This document shows positions 18,275-27,851 of a DNA stretch of 64,000 bases, in pieces. The stretch covers positions 903,789-967,788 of the forward strand of contig NZ_JBHTKA010000008.1 of assembly GCF_042676245.1 (NCBI RefSeq), written 5' to 3'. Below the pieces are notes generated by a model. It did not search any database. It was not told the DNA's origin and saw only the letters and a list, made by a program, of their open reading frames with translations. The position numbers and the translations under genes are program-made. The stretch comes from Ohtaekwangia kribbensis. Lineage in GTDB: Bacteria > Bacteroidota > Bacteroidia > Cytophagales > Cyclobacteriaceae. Each line of letters begins with the position of its first letter. The stretch's first letter is position 1.

Positions 18275-19381
18275 ATGAAGATAAACCAGTACATCTTTCT
18301 GATCTTGCTGTTGGCGTGTGGCACACAATTGTGTTATGCGCAAAAGCTGATCGTAAAAAAAGATCTGAAGTCAGATTGGAAAATTTATCAAGACGATCAA
18401 TACAGTTTATATACAGAAGCTGACGAAGAAGCATCGTCTGTTTACTTTCAAATCAGACTTGCAGAATTCAGCAAGGATCTGTTGTATCTGCACGATACAG
18501 AAACCTTCAGTCTTTTTATAAACGGAAAGTTTGTTGCCAGCACACAACACCTCACCCTAAAAATAGATAGTCTTCGAAAAGTTTTTTCATCAGCAGTTAT
18601 CACGTGTGCCATTCATCAGAAGGCTGGTATTTCAAAAACATTGGTAACGCAGATCAAATCATCCATGCCGCTGACGCAAAAAGGTGAAATAGACTTTGAG
18701 GCACGATCATCATCTTTCCGCGACTTTGCCATTGTCAGTTTTATGATCCTGGTGATTATGCTGATCACCATTGTTCGACTTAACCCGAAGCTCGCGTCAG
18801 ATTATTTTTCTATTACGAAAATATTTTTCCTGCGTGAATCTGATGAAGCACAGGTATACTCACGCATCACCAGCAGTACCAATATTCTGTTTTATATTTT
18901 CTGCAGCCTGATGCTATCGTACTACCTGATGATCATTTTTCATTTCGTGCCGCAGCATCACCCTATAGCATATTCATTTCACTCGCAAAGCTTTGGTATG
19001 GCCATGCTTCAGTGGTTTAAATTAAGCGGTATAGTACTGGCTGCATTCTTTTTGAAGATTATATTGATCTATGGTCTTACGGCCATGTTTGGTTCAGGCG
19101 AGCTGGCAAGCATTCATTTTTTTAACTGGGTACGTGTAGTGTTGATATTCTTCGGAGCATTAACCATTGTGTTGTCAGTTTACTTTATCATGCACGGTCA
19201 GCAGGTAAATTTCTTCACCACATTGCTTCAACTGTTGGCGTGGGTGCTGGCAGGTTGGATGATCTTGATTGCATTGAAACTAAGTACCCGAATGGGACGA
19301 TCTGTTTTTCATTTATTTTCGTACATTTGTGCTACAGAATTGATACCCTTTCTGATTACACTTAAGGTATTGTACAATTAG
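18275..19381 (+). CDS. DUF4271 integral membrane protein
   Basis: 368 residues. A signal-like first span (IFLILLLACGTQLCYAQ) is followed by an exported beta-rich region (about 20-145) and then six or so membrane spans from residue 150 to the end, which together match the DUF4271 layout of Bacteroidota. Function unknown. In this phylum the gene is habitually next to hemD, as here (23-nt gap), so cotranscription is likely. ATG 18275 is chosen over TTG 18266. TATTTTTG at 18253-18260 matches the -7 consensus and leaves 14 nt to this ATG. Confidence 0.8.
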   Translation: MKINQYIFLILLLACGTQLCYAQKLIVKKDLKSDWKIYQDDQYSLYTEADEEASSVYFQIRLAEFSKDLLYLHDTETFSLFINGKFVASTQHLTLKIDSLRKVFSSAVITCAIHQKAGISKTLVTQIKSSMPLTQKGEIDFEARSSSFRDFAIVSFMILVIMLITIVRLNPKLASDYFSITKIFFLRESDEAQVYSRITSSTNILFYIFCSLMLSYYLMIIFHFVPQHHPIAYSFHSQSFGMAMLQWFKLSGIVLAAFFLKIILIYGLTAMFGSGELASIHFFNWVRVVLIFFGALTIVLSVYFIMHGQQVNFFTTLLQLLAWVLAGWMILIALKLSTRMGRSVFHLFSYICATELIPFLITLKVLYN

Positions 19382-19404
19382 CCTGAATTCGTCTACGTGT
19401 TGAT

Positions 19405-20181
19405 ATGAGTGAAATTGCTACTGACAGAATGCGCAAAGTGAAAAGCATTCTGGTAACCCAAGAAGCTCCGGCAGATGCTAACTCTCCATACTTAAAGCTC
19501 GCTGAAAAATATAACCTGAAGATCGACTTCCGTCCGTTCATTCAGGTTGAGCCAGTGCCGGTAAAGGAGTTCCGCAAGCAGAAGATTGATATACTCAATC
19601 ACACCGCCATTATTTTTACAAGCCGCAATGCGGTTGATCATTTCTTTCATATCTGTCAGGAATTGAAATTGGAGATGCCTCCGGAGATGAAGTACTTCTG
19701 TATCTCGGAGCAGACTTCCAATTACCTTCAGAAGTATATCGTTATACGTAAGCGTAAAATTTTTACAGGTTTAAAAACCGCGCAGGATCTTCTTGAGATT
19801 CTGAAGAAACACAAGAACGAGAAATATCTCTTCCCTTGTTCGGATATTCGTAAGAACGACATCCCTGATTTTCTCAGAGATGGAGGCTACAATCATACTG
19901 AGGCGATCATTTATCACACCGTTGCTGCAGATCTTTCTGATCTCAAGGAAGTGTTCTATGATATACTCGCTTTCTTTAGTCCTTCCGGTATTAACTCGCT
20001 GTTCGTCAATTTCCCTGAATTTAAGCAAAATAACACGCGCATTGCAGCGTTTGGTCCTACAACGGCCAAGGCTGTCAGGGATGCAGGTCTCCTGCTTGAC
20101 ATCGAGGCACCGCTTCCCAACGCACCTTCTATGACGGGGGCTCTCGAGCTCTATATTAAGAAGGCTAATGGCATTAAGTAG
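19405..20181 (+). CDS. hemD: Uroporphyrinogen-III synthase
   Basis: 258 residues with the two-domain HemD fold: VKSILVTQEAPADANSPYLKLAE at the start, TAIIFTSRNAVDHFF in the first domain and AFFSPSGINSLF with IAAFGPTTAKAVRDAGL in the second. It closes and inverts ring D of hydroxymethylbilane to make uroporphyrinogen III, the branch point to haem. HemD sequences diverge strongly, so identity rests on the Ser/Gly-rich loop motifs and the DUF4271 neighbour. No T-rich terminator follows; a 7-bp inverted repeat with a 10-nt loop at 20221-20244 is the only structure in the 208-bp gap. Confidence 0.87.
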   Translation: MSEIATDRMRKVKSILVTQEAPADANSPYLKLAEKYNLKIDFRPFIQVEPVPVKEFRKQKIDILNHTAIIFTSRNAVDHFFHICQELKLEMPPEMKYFCISEQTSNYLQKYIVIRKRKIFTGLKTAQDLLEILKKHKNEKYLFPCSDIRKNDIPDFLRDGGYNHTEAIIYHTVAADLSDLKEVFYDILAFFSPSGINSLFVNFPEFKQNNTRIAAFGPTTAKAVRDAGLLLDIEAPLPNAPSMTGALELYIKKANGIK

Positions 20182-20389
20182 AGAAATATTGTCGACTGAA
20201 CGGTTAGTACTCACGCGTTCAATTGTTTATATTCAGGAACAATTAATTGTGGCGTAACAGACACTGACTTGAGTAAATAACTGCTTCATTCATTGAATAT
20301 TACAAAGTCACATTTTTTATTACACTTTAATTACATTTGTTGATAGTGTCGTAAAAAAGCGCTTACTTTAAATCTACTTTTTAACCTCG

Positions 20390-21340
20390 ATGCTGAAAAA
20401 GACTTTTTATACCCTCCTGTTGGCACTGACTGGATCAGGTGTTTTCGCTCAGCAAGATGCCCTATTCACACAGTACATGTTCAACAACCTGTACATGACG
20501 CCAGCGTATGCCGGTGTTGATGGAGTTACTCGCTTAACAGCGATTCACAGAAGCCAATGGCTCGGATACCAATCCAGCTTTGGTGATGGCGGAGCTCCTA
20601 CAACACAAATGGTAAGTTTCAACACACCTATATATCGCCTGCGAAGCGGTTTTGGTGCGTATGTAATGAACGACAAACTTGGTCCGCAGAACAACCTCGA
20701 AGCGCAGGCCATGTATGCCTATCACTTAGGTATCAAGGAAACCAAACTTAGTATTGGTATCAAAGCCGGAATATATTCTCAATCTGTTAATGGGCAGTAT
20801 TACCGGTATATAGATGATGGCGATCCGTTGATTACAACAGGCAAAGAATCACAGGTACGACCAGACTTAGGCTTAGGTATATTTTATAGGGCAGAGAAAT
20901 ATTATGCAGGTGTAGGATTCAATCACTTGCTGCGTTCTCAATTTGATTTTGGTGCCGATAGCGTAAGAGGAGCATTAGAGAACCATATCAATTTTACCGG
21001 AGGATATTTTTACGAAGTAAGTTTTGACCTGCGCGTACAGTTCAGCACAGCAGTTCGTACTGATTTAAATAAGACTCAACTGGATTTTGCAGGTATAGCA
21101 TATTTAAAGGATACGATGTGGGGAGGATTAGCGTTCAGACAAGGTGAAGCCGGAAGTTTGTTGTTGGGATATGCTTTGCTGAAGGATAAGTCGTTGAAAC
21201 TTGGAACCGCTGTTGACTTTATTATTAAGGACCGCGATGCCAAGGAAAATTTTTCACTTGAAGTTATGTTGAGCTATGATTTACCAGTGAATCCGGGCAG
21301 CGGTAAAAAAGTCGTTCGAACCCCTAGGTATAGACACTAA
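20390..21340 (+). CDS. porP: PorP/SprF family type IX secretion membrane protein
   Basis: 316 residues: signal peptide ending GSGVFAQ, then the hallmark QDALFTQYMFNNLYMTPAYAG of the PorP/SprF family, here split as QDALFTQYMFNN and LYMTPAYAG. The rest is a beta-barrel of aromatic-rich strands. In the family these outer-membrane proteins anchor T9SS or surface adhesins to the gldKLMN machine. It lies directly upstream of gldK, as in other gliding Bacteroidota, but with its own TACATTTG element at 20332-20339. Many paralogues of SprF exist in one genome; location next to gldK argues for the core PorP. Confidence 0.93.
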   Translation: MLKKTFYTLLLALTGSGVFAQQDALFTQYMFNNLYMTPAYAGVDGVTRLTAIHRSQWLGYQSSFGDGGAPTTQMVSFNTPIYRLRSGFGAYVMNDKLGPQNNLEAQAMYAYHLGIKETKLSIGIKAGIYSQSVNGQYYRYIDDGDPLITTGKESQVRPDLGLGIFYRAEKYYAGVGFNHLLRSQFDFGADSVRGALENHINFTGGYFYEVSFDLRVQFSTAVRTDLNKTQLDFAGIAYLKDTMWGGLAFRQGEAGSLLLGYALLKDKSLKLGTAVDFIIKDRDAKENFSLEVMLSYDLPVNPGSGKKVVRTPRYRH

Positions 21341-21467
21341 GCGACATTTGATTTCAGTATTTTTAAGAATTTATGGAATTTGTATTTACTTTCTTCAAAA
21401 AATAAAGCGAATAAAAAGTAACTTTCGTCCCCAAATTTTTTTAGTGTAGACAAACTGAGATAGCAGT

Positions 21468-22559
21468 ATGAATAAATCGGTTCTTTCAAAAGTAGTGTTA
21501 GTACTTTCGGGCGCAGTAGCCAGTGCTTGCGGCTTGCTGGGCTTAGGAGGTGGAAAAGGTGGCGGAAATGACCAGGGCGAACTGGTTGGTGTTCCAGGCC
21601 GCGAAGGTTGGGTAATGACTATTCCCTATGGAATGGTGCCAATTCCTGCAGGTACTTTCCACATGGGTCAGGCAGATGAAGACCCTGCATCTACACAAAT
21701 CAACTTCAACAAGCAGGTTACAATCGGTTCATTCTTCATGGATGACACTGAGATAACCAACAACGAGTATCGTCAGTTCACTAACTTCTTCCTCGTTGAT
21801 AACGGGACTATAGAAGGCTTTGAAACTGTTGATGCTGAAACTTTCCGCCAAAAGTATTATCCGGATACTGCTTCATGGGTTCGTGATTTTGCGCACCACA
21901 TGGGAGATCCAATTCAGGACTACTATTACTGGCACCCGGGATACGATGACTATCCGGTTGTAGGTGTAAACTGGGATGCTGCCGTATTCTTCGGAAAATG
22001 GAGAACAGCTTATCTCAATGACTACAGAAAAAGTGTTGGTGATTTCCAAATGCCAGCGTTCCGTCTGCCTTCAGAAGCAGAGTGGGAATACGCAGCACGT
22101 GGTGGTCGCGACATGGCGAAATATCCTTGGGGTAACCCGTACATCCGTAATTCAAAAGGTTGTATGCTGGCTAACTTTAAGCCAGGTCGTGGTAACTTCT
22201 ACGATGACGGTTTTGCCTATACATCACCTGTTCAGGCTTACTTCCCGAACGACTACGGTCTGTATGATATGGCCGGTAACGTATCAGAGTGGTGCCTTGA
22301 TGATTTCAACCCTGCATCAGTTCCTACTGTCTGGGATTTGAACCCTCAGTATATAGATCCAAGAACGAACCCTGAAGGATCACAATACAATCCTAAAGTT
22401 CCACCGAAGAAAGTAGTACGTGGTGGTTCCTGGAAAGATGTTGCTTACTACCTCGAAACAGGTACACGTACATACGAATTCAAAGATTCTACACGAGCTT
22501 ACATAGGTTTCAGATGTGCTATGACTCACCTCGGTCGCTCGTCAGGTCAGGAATTTTAA
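21468..22559 (+). CDS. gldK: T9SS ring lipoprotein GldK/PorK
   Basis: 363 residues. The start has a lipoprotein signal with the acylated Cys in VASACGLLG. The body is a formylglycine-generating-enzyme-like (SUMF1) domain: MVPIPAGTFHMG, DDTEITNNEYRQF, LPSEAEWEYAARGG, YPWGN, YDMAGNVSEW and GSWKDVAYY. GldK forms, with GldN, the large periplasmic ring at the outer membrane in type IX secretion. TAACTTTC (one mismatch to TAnnTTTG) lies at 21419-21426. The following genes gldL, gldM and gldN are tightly spaced (60, 42 and 9 nt) and form one operon. Confidence 0.96.
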   Translation: MNKSVLSKVVLVLSGAVASACGLLGLGGGKGGGNDQGELVGVPGREGWVMTIPYGMVPIPAGTFHMGQADEDPASTQINFNKQVTIGSFFMDDTEITNNEYRQFTNFFLVDNGTIEGFETVDAETFRQKYYPDTASWVRDFAHHMGDPIQDYYYWHPGYDDYPVVGVNWDAAVFFGKWRTAYLNDYRKSVGDFQMPAFRLPSEAEWEYAARGGRDMAKYPWGNPYIRNSKGCMLANFKPGRGNFYDDGFAYTSPVQAYFPNDYGLYDMAGNVSEWCLDDFNPASVPTVWDLNPQYIDPRTNPEGSQYNPKVPPKKVVRGGSWKDVAYYLETGTRTYEFKDSTRAYIGFRCAMTHLGRSSGQEF

Positions 22560-22619
22560 ATAAGAAACTCTATCTATCTTTAATAATATCAAAAGGCAAA
22601 AACTTAAACCATTACTAAA

Positions 22620-23438
22620 ATGAGCAAGAAAAAAGGCGGATTTACCGAGCTTCTCTACAAAACCATAATGCCTAAAATATACGGTATAGGTGCAGCAGTA
22701 GTAATTATCGGTGCGTTATTCAAGATCCTTCACTTAACAGGTGCTGACCAAATGCTGATGATCGGTCTTACAACAGAAGCTGTCATCTTCTTTCTTAGTG
22801 CTTTTGAGCCGCCTCACCAAGAGCCAGATTGGTCAAAAGTATATCCTGAACTTTCAGAAGATTACGAAGCTCCAGCAGCTCCGACAAGAATATCAAACAA
22901 ACCAACAGCATCTTTAACACAACAATTAGATGCTTCTTTGGAAAAAGCTAAGATTGGTCCTGAACTTTTAGATAGCCTTGGTAAAGGTTTAACTAACCTT
23001 GCTGAGTCTGCTAAGAAAATGTCAAACCTTTCTGATGCAGCAGTTGCTACAAATGACTATGCTAACAACGTGAAGAAAGCTTCAACTCAATTGTTGGAGA
23101 TGAACAAATCTTACGATGTAGCAATCAAAGCTGTATCAAGCATGTCAGAAGCTTCAAAAGATGCTGGTGAGTATCACTCACAAGTACAGAAAGTAACAAA
23201 GAATCTTTCTGCACTGAACACAGTATATGAAATGGAATTGAAGGATGCTGATAGCCATGTTAAGAACATGAACAAGTTCTACGAAAGTCTGACAGGTGCT
23301 ATGAACGGACTTTCTAAAGTTGGTGATAATACAGCTAAATTCACTTCTGAACTTGGTAAGCTCACCGATAACTTGACTGCCCTGAATACTGTTTACGGCA
23401 GCATGCTGACAGCCATGAAAGGTGGCGGAAAAGCATAA
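22620..23438 (+). CDS. gldL: Gliding/T9SS motor protein GldL
   Basis: 272 residues with two membrane helices near the N-terminus: IYGIGAAVVIIGALFKILHL and MLMIGLTTEAVIFFLSAF. The conserved Glu of the second helix (TEAVIFF) is present; in the family it takes part in proton-driven torque generation. A long, weakly repetitive cytoplasmic coiled coil follows (LNTVYEMELKDA and TALNTVYGSMLTAM repeats). GldL and GldM form the inner-membrane motor that energises secretion and gliding. Length and position after gldK are typical. Confidence 0.95.
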   Translation: MSKKKGGFTELLYKTIMPKIYGIGAAVVIIGALFKILHLTGADQMLMIGLTTEAVIFFLSAFEPPHQEPDWSKVYPELSEDYEAPAAPTRISNKPTASLTQQLDASLEKAKIGPELLDSLGKGLTNLAESAKKMSNLSDAAVATNDYANNVKKASTQLLEMNKSYDVAIKAVSSMSEASKDAGEYHSQVQKVTKNLSALNTVYEMELKDADSHVKNMNKFYESLTGAMNGLSKVGDNTAKFTSELGKLTDNLTALNTVYGSMLTAMKGGGKA

Positions 23439-23480
23439 TGAATGAAGGTTTCTAACGTTAAATATTAAAAACAACCAACA

Positions 23481-25067
23481 ATGGCAGGCGGAAAAGAAAC
23501 CCCCAGGCAGAAGATGATCGGTATGATGTACTTGGTACTTACCGCACTTCTGGCGCTGCAGGTTAGTAATGCAGTTTTGGAGAAATTCGCTATAATCAAC
23601 GGAACCCTTGAAGGACTTATTCATGAGAGCAGTGGTAAAAACAACGCTCATCTTACTCAGATCGTAAAGGATGCCGGTACTAGCGATAAACCAAACGTAT
23701 TAGAGGCAGTAGCGAATGCAAAAAAAGTAAGACAGCTTACCGAAGAGATCGTAAAATATGTTGAGACCGTTAAGGATGAAATGAAAAAGAAAGCGGGCTC
23801 ACCTGAGATAGACGAAAAGTTTATCAACAACCACAGCTCTGAAGTGGCTACCATGATGATGGATAAGAAAACAGGTGTAGGAACAGAATTTGTGAAGCGC
23901 CTGAATGATTATACAAAACAACTGGAAACGTTAAGCGGGAAGAAATTTGCTACGCTGGCAAAGACTCCTAAAGATATACCTGCTTTTGCTAATGATGAAA
24001 AGCATGCAAACAAGGACTTCTTGACTTTTACTTTTGAGAATACACCTCCGGTAGCAGCTTATGCATCAGTAACTCAGATACAAACTGAGATCCTTGAGTA
24101 CGAAGCGCTTGCATTGGATGAGCTTTCTAAGAAGGCAAACGTAGGACAGGTTAAGTTCGATAAACTTGTACCGATGGTATTACCAAAGTCAAGTATCGTA
24201 GCTGCTGGTGCTGAGTATACTGCGGATATGTTTATATCTGCTTCAGCTTCTGGTCTTGTTCCGGAAATGTTTTACAACGGATCTAAACTTCAGGTTGTAG
24301 ACGAAGGCGGTATTAAGATGGGTAAAGTAAAATTCACTGCTAAAGGTGGAAGCTACGATCCTCAAGGTTACTCAAAGCAATCTTTCAAAGCGAAAATTGT
24401 AATTGATGGTACGCCTTACGAGCAGGAGATTCAGTACATGGTTGCTCAGCCTGTAATTCGTGTAACAACAGGTAATGCTCCTACACTTTATATGAACTGC
24501 GGTAACACCGTAAACATTGAAGTACCAGCATTAGGTACAAACTACAATCCTTCTTTCTCTGCAGGTGGCGCAGCTGAGATCATTAAAGGTGATAAGCCTG
24601 GTCGCGTAACCATCATTCCGAAGCAAAGAAAAATTACTGTGGCTGTTAGCAACGGTGGTGCAGCAATCGGTAACCAGGCGTTTGATGTTAAGAACGTTCC
24701 AGATCCTAAGTATATAGCGTATGTAGGAAACAATCCTGTTGATTTAAGACAAGGTATCCGCGCTAACCAATTAGGTAATCTTAGAATTGTTGCTGAGCCT
24801 GAAACTAACTTCAAAGAAGAGGTACCGAAAGATGCTCGCTACAGAATTAAACGTGCTGAGATTATTCTTGGTCGTGGAACAGCCGGTGTACAACGCTTGA
24901 ATGCAACAAACGAAAACCCTGATTTACGTTCCTGGATCAGCCAGGCTCGCCCGGGCGATCGTATTGTGATCGATATCAAAGATGTGATTCGCAGAACATA
25001 TAAGGATGACGAAGAGAAAGTTACTCCTAAAGGTTCCAGCGGTATCATTATGATTCCTGTGAATTAA
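23481..25067 (+). CDS. gldM: Gliding/T9SS motor protein GldM
   Basis: 528 residues. MAGGKETPRQKMIGMMYLVLTALLALQVSNA is the signature N-terminus, here seen as GKETPRQKMIGMMYLVLTAL, with the single transmembrane helix. The large periplasmic part comprises helical and beta domains that reach up to the GldK/GldN ring. Length matches the family (510-530). Together with GldL it couples inner-membrane ion flow to the outer-membrane translocon. The stop lies 9 nt before gldN. Confidence 0.96.
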   Translation: MAGGKETPRQKMIGMMYLVLTALLALQVSNAVLEKFAIINGTLEGLIHESSGKNNAHLTQIVKDAGTSDKPNVLEAVANAKKVRQLTEEIVKYVETVKDEMKKKAGSPEIDEKFINNHSSEVATMMMDKKTGVGTEFVKRLNDYTKQLETLSGKKFATLAKTPKDIPAFANDEKHANKDFLTFTFENTPPVAAYASVTQIQTEILEYEALALDELSKKANVGQVKFDKLVPMVLPKSSIVAAGAEYTADMFISASASGLVPEMFYNGSKLQVVDEGGIKMGKVKFTAKGGSYDPQGYSKQSFKAKIVIDGTPYEQEIQYMVAQPVIRVTTGNAPTLYMNCGNTVNIEVPALGTNYNPSFSAGGAAEIIKGDKPGRVTIIPKQRKITVAVSNGGAAIGNQAFDVKNVPDPKYIAYVGNNPVDLRQGIRANQLGNLRIVAEPETNFKEEVPKDARYRIKRAEIILGRGTAGVQRLNATNENPDLRSWISQARPGDRIVIDIKDVIRRTYKDDEEKVTPKGSSGIIMIPVN

Positions 25068-25076
25068 AAAATTGTT

Positions 25077-25991
25077 ATGAAGAAGATAGTATTTTTTGCA
25101 GCACTTTCTGCCGTCTGTTTTGTGGCGCAAGCACAAGAGGTGCAGGACTTGGAAGTTCAGTACAACCCGAACTCCCTTAATCCGATCCCTTTATATGAGC
25201 AGCACTATAAAGTGCGCGTATGGAGAAGCTTAGATCTGAAAGAAAAGCAGAACAAAGGCTTCTTCGCGAAGAACGGAGAGTTGAGCAGATTGATCTCTGA
25301 CGGTGTGAAGTCAGGTGAGATCACAGATATATATGCATCCGATTCGTTGACAACTAAAATTTCCAAAGAGGATTTCTTAGGACGTTTGGTTGCTGAGCAG
25401 GCTCAACAATATGATCCATGGGAGCCAGGTCGTGATTTTTATACAGATGATCTCGTATCATACAATGGCAAAAATTACAGAGCCCTTCGTGATAACAAGG
25501 GTGTAACACCAGGTTCAGAAAATTCAGACGAAGACTGGTCTGCAACTTCACAAGGTAGCGGTATCGAATATCAGATTGCTGATATGAGTACTGTTCACAT
25601 GGTGGAGGATATTATCTTCGACAGAAGAAGATCAAGACTATACTATGATATCCAGGCGATGGAGATCATCATTCCAGGTGCTAAAACCAACACTGGTATA
25701 GATGTATCATTAGGCTGGTTCAAGTATAAAGATCTTGAGAAGCTTTTCAGAAATAACATTCCGAAAGCTGTTTGGTTTAACTGGCAAAACACTGCACAGA
25801 ACAAAAACTTTGCAGATGCATTCTTGCTGAGATTATTCCATGGTTCGATCTATAAAGTTCAGAATCCGGATGACGAAACGATCGATGATACGTATCGTGC
25901 AAACGGAAGACCATATCGTGAGGGCGTTTGGGCTCGCGAGTGGACGGAAATGATGCTCATGGAAAAAGAGCACAATCTCTGGGAGTTTTAA
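25077..25991 (+). CDS. gldN: T9SS ring protein GldN/PorN with an internal chitin-binding-like insert
   Basis: 304 residues: signal peptide (MKKIVFFAALSAVCFVAQAQ), conserved GldN body (LIPLYEQHYKVRVWRSLDLKEKQN region, IISDGVKSGEITDIYASDS-like segment, ENDIIFDRRRSRLYYDIQAMEI-like segment, YREGVWAREWTEMMLMEKEHN at the end). GldN binds GldK to build the periplasmic ring. Unusual: between residues 113 and 155 lies an extra module with W115, Y122, V127, SYNG (128-131), Y134, PG (145-146) and W154, the pattern of carbohydrate-binding family 5/12 (ChtBD3) domains. Flavobacterial and Porphyromonas GldN/PorN, as I remember them, lack it. A convergent terminator follows at 26008-26040. Confidence 0.93.
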   Translation: MKKIVFFAALSAVCFVAQAQEVQDLEVQYNPNSLNPIPLYEQHYKVRVWRSLDLKEKQNKGFFAKNGELSRLISDGVKSGEITDIYASDSLTTKISKEDFLGRLVAEQAQQYDPWEPGRDFYTDDLVSYNGKNYRALRDNKGVTPGSENSDEDWSATSQGSGIEYQIADMSTVHMVEDIIFDRRRSRLYYDIQAMEIIIPGAKTNTGIDVSLGWFKYKDLEKLFRNNIPKAVWFNWQNTAQNKNFADAFLLRLFHGSIYKVQNPDDETIDDTYRANGRPYREGVWAREWTEMMLMEKEHNLWEF

Positions 25992-26007
25992 TTTTGCTTT
26001 TGATATT

Positions 26008-26040
26008 GGAAAGGGAGGTGAGAGCCTCCTTTTCTTTTTT
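26008..26040. terminator. Bidirectional terminator between gldN and uvrC
   Basis: GGAGG (26014-26018) pairs with CCTCC (26025-26029), extended by flanking A/T pairs, and a T-rich tail follows on the plus strand. On the minus strand a weaker T-run would follow. It sits in the 47-bp convergent gap. Confidence 0.7.
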
Positions 26041-27847
26041 AGGCCTGTATATTTTCCTGCCCTTTAATAGTTTCTTGCCCCTTGATAAGTTCGGCTTTCT
26101 TCATGCCGGCAATCTTCGCGATCTCTTCAAGCGGTGCTTCCTTGATCTTCTTGACAGACTTGAAATGTTGAAGCAACTTCTCGGTTGTCTTTTTACCAAT
26201 GCCTTCCAATCCTTCGAGTTCTGAAGTAAATGTTTTCTTGCTTCGCTTCTGGCGGTGAAAGGTAATAGCAAAACGATGAGCTTCATCACGAATCTGTTGA
26301 AGCAATAATAACCCTTGTGATTTCTTGCTGATGTGTAGTGGGAGCGGATCTTCTGGATAGTATATCTCTTCGAGTTTTTTCGCGATACCAGCTATAGGAA
26401 CTTTACCATATACACCTAACTCTTTCAATGCTTCACAAGCACTGCTCAGCTGTCCTTTACCACCATCGACAAGTATGAGGTCCGGAAGTTTTTCTCCTTC
26501 TTCGAGAATACGTTTATACCTGCGGCCAACAATTTCTTTCATGGAAGCAAAATCGTTAGGACCTTCTACGGTCTTGATGTTGAAGTGACGATATCCTTTC
26601 TTGTCAGCTTTCGCATCAACAAAGCGGACCATGGATGCTACTGGTGTTGTACCTTGAAAGTTAGAGTTATCGAAACATTCAATAACCGAAGGAAGGGAAG
26701 GAAGCTTCATGTCGTTTTGCAACGTAATGAGTACTTCTTTCTGTTTTGATTTCTTACCCTCACGAAGAATTTCTTTCTCCTTCTTGAGTTCAAGTGCATT
26801 CTTCAGCGACAGTGCAATGAGTTTTTTCTTGTCGCCAATTTTGGGTATAACATTTTCAACGCCATCTTCAATTACGATGATGGGTATATTGCTAAGTATA
26901 ACTTTGTTAGGACTATGCGTTTGCTCACGTAATTCAACTGCAGCTATACTGAGTAATTCATCGTCTGGTTCATCAAGTTTCTTTTTAAGTTCTATCGTCT
27001 TGGAGAAAACGATAGAGCCTTCTTTAATCTGCATATAGTTTACGTATGCATACGCTTCAATGCTGGCAATGGTAAATACATCGATGTCGGTCAGATCACG
27101 GTTTACAACGAGTGACTTGATCTGGAAGCGCTCCAGTGTATCCAGTTTTTCCTTGTAAAGCTGTGCGCGCTCAAATTCCATGTTAGTAGCAGCACGCTTC
27201 ATCTGATCGGTAAAGTATTGATATACTATACTGATGTTTCCCTTCAGTATATTCCTGGCCTGATCAATTTCATCCTGGTATAATTGTTCAGACTGATATC
27301 CTTCACAAGGTCCTTTGCAATTGCCAATGTGATACTCGAGACATACTTTGAGTTTCTTCTGCTCAATGTTCGCCTCGCTTAACAACAGGTTACAGGTACG
27401 TATCGTATATAGCTTTCGAACAAGATCCAGTACGTTCTTCATGGCCACAACGCTGGAGTAGGGACCGAAGTACTCGCCTTGCTGCGGTATATATTTACGG
27501 GTATATATAATGCGCGGGAAACGTTCCTTTAGAATGCAGATATAAGGGAACGTCTTGTCATCCTTCAGCAGGATGTTGTACTTGGGTTGATTTTGTTTAA
27601 TGAAATTGTTCTCTAATAACAGCGCATCGAACTCTGTATTGGATACAGTATAGTCGATGCGTCTTATTTCGGATACAAGCTTGAGGGTTTTTCGGTTAAC
27701 GCCCGTGCTTTTCGAGAAGTAACTGCTTACGCGCTTCTTGATGCTCTTGGCTTTCCCAACATAAATGAGTTCGTCTTCTGTATTATAGAAGCGGTATACA
27801 CCAGGGGATTCTGGCAATCTACTTACCGCTTCTCTGATTTCATCCAT
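26039..27847 (-). CDS. uvrC: Excinuclease ABC subunit C
   Basis: 602 residues of the dual-incision nuclease of nucleotide excision repair. The GIY-YIG domain is at the start (LPESPGVYRFYN, ELIYVGKAKSIKKRV), then the Cys-rich segment (CLEYHIGNCKGPCEGY), the UVR motif (ATNMEFERAQLYKEKLDTLE), the RNase H-like nuclease (IECFDNSNFQGTTPVASMV; PDLILVDGGKGQLSSA) and a C-terminal helix-hairpin-helix pair (LEGIGKKTTEKLLQHFKS). I start at ATG 27847, which leaves 4 nt after the upstream penicillin-binding protein stop; an ATG at 27883 would overlap it by 32 nt. Its C-terminus ends in a short IKGQE-repeat. It is third in the porW operon. Confidence 0.96.
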   Translation of the reverse strand: MDEIREAVSRLPESPGVYRFYNTEDELIYVGKAKSIKKRVSSYFSKSTGVNRKTLKLVSEIRRIDYTVSNTEFDALLLENNFIKQNQPKYNILLKDDKTFPYICILKERFPRIIYTRKYIPQQGEYFGPYSSVVAMKNVLDLVRKLYTIRTCNLLLSEANIEQKKLKVCLEYHIGNCKGPCEGYQSEQLYQDEIDQARNILKGNISIVYQYFTDQMKRAATNMEFERAQLYKEKLDTLERFQIKSLVVNRDLTDIDVFTIASIEAYAYVNYMQIKEGSIVFSKTIELKKKLDEPDDELLSIAAVELREQTHSPNKVILSNIPIIVIEDGVENVIPKIGDKKKLIALSLKNALELKKEKEILREGKKSKQKEVLITLQNDMKLPSLPSVIECFDNSNFQGTTPVASMVRFVDAKADKKGYRHFNIKTVEGPNDFASMKEIVGRRYKRILEEGEKLPDLILVDGGKGQLSSACEALKELGVYGKVPIAGIAKKLEEIYYPEDPLPLHISKKSQGLLLLQQIRDEAHRFAITFHRQKRSKKTFTSELEGLEGIGKKTTEKLLQHFKSVKKIKEAPLEEIAKIAGMKKAELIKGQETIKGQENIQA

Positions 27848-27851
27848 AGCG

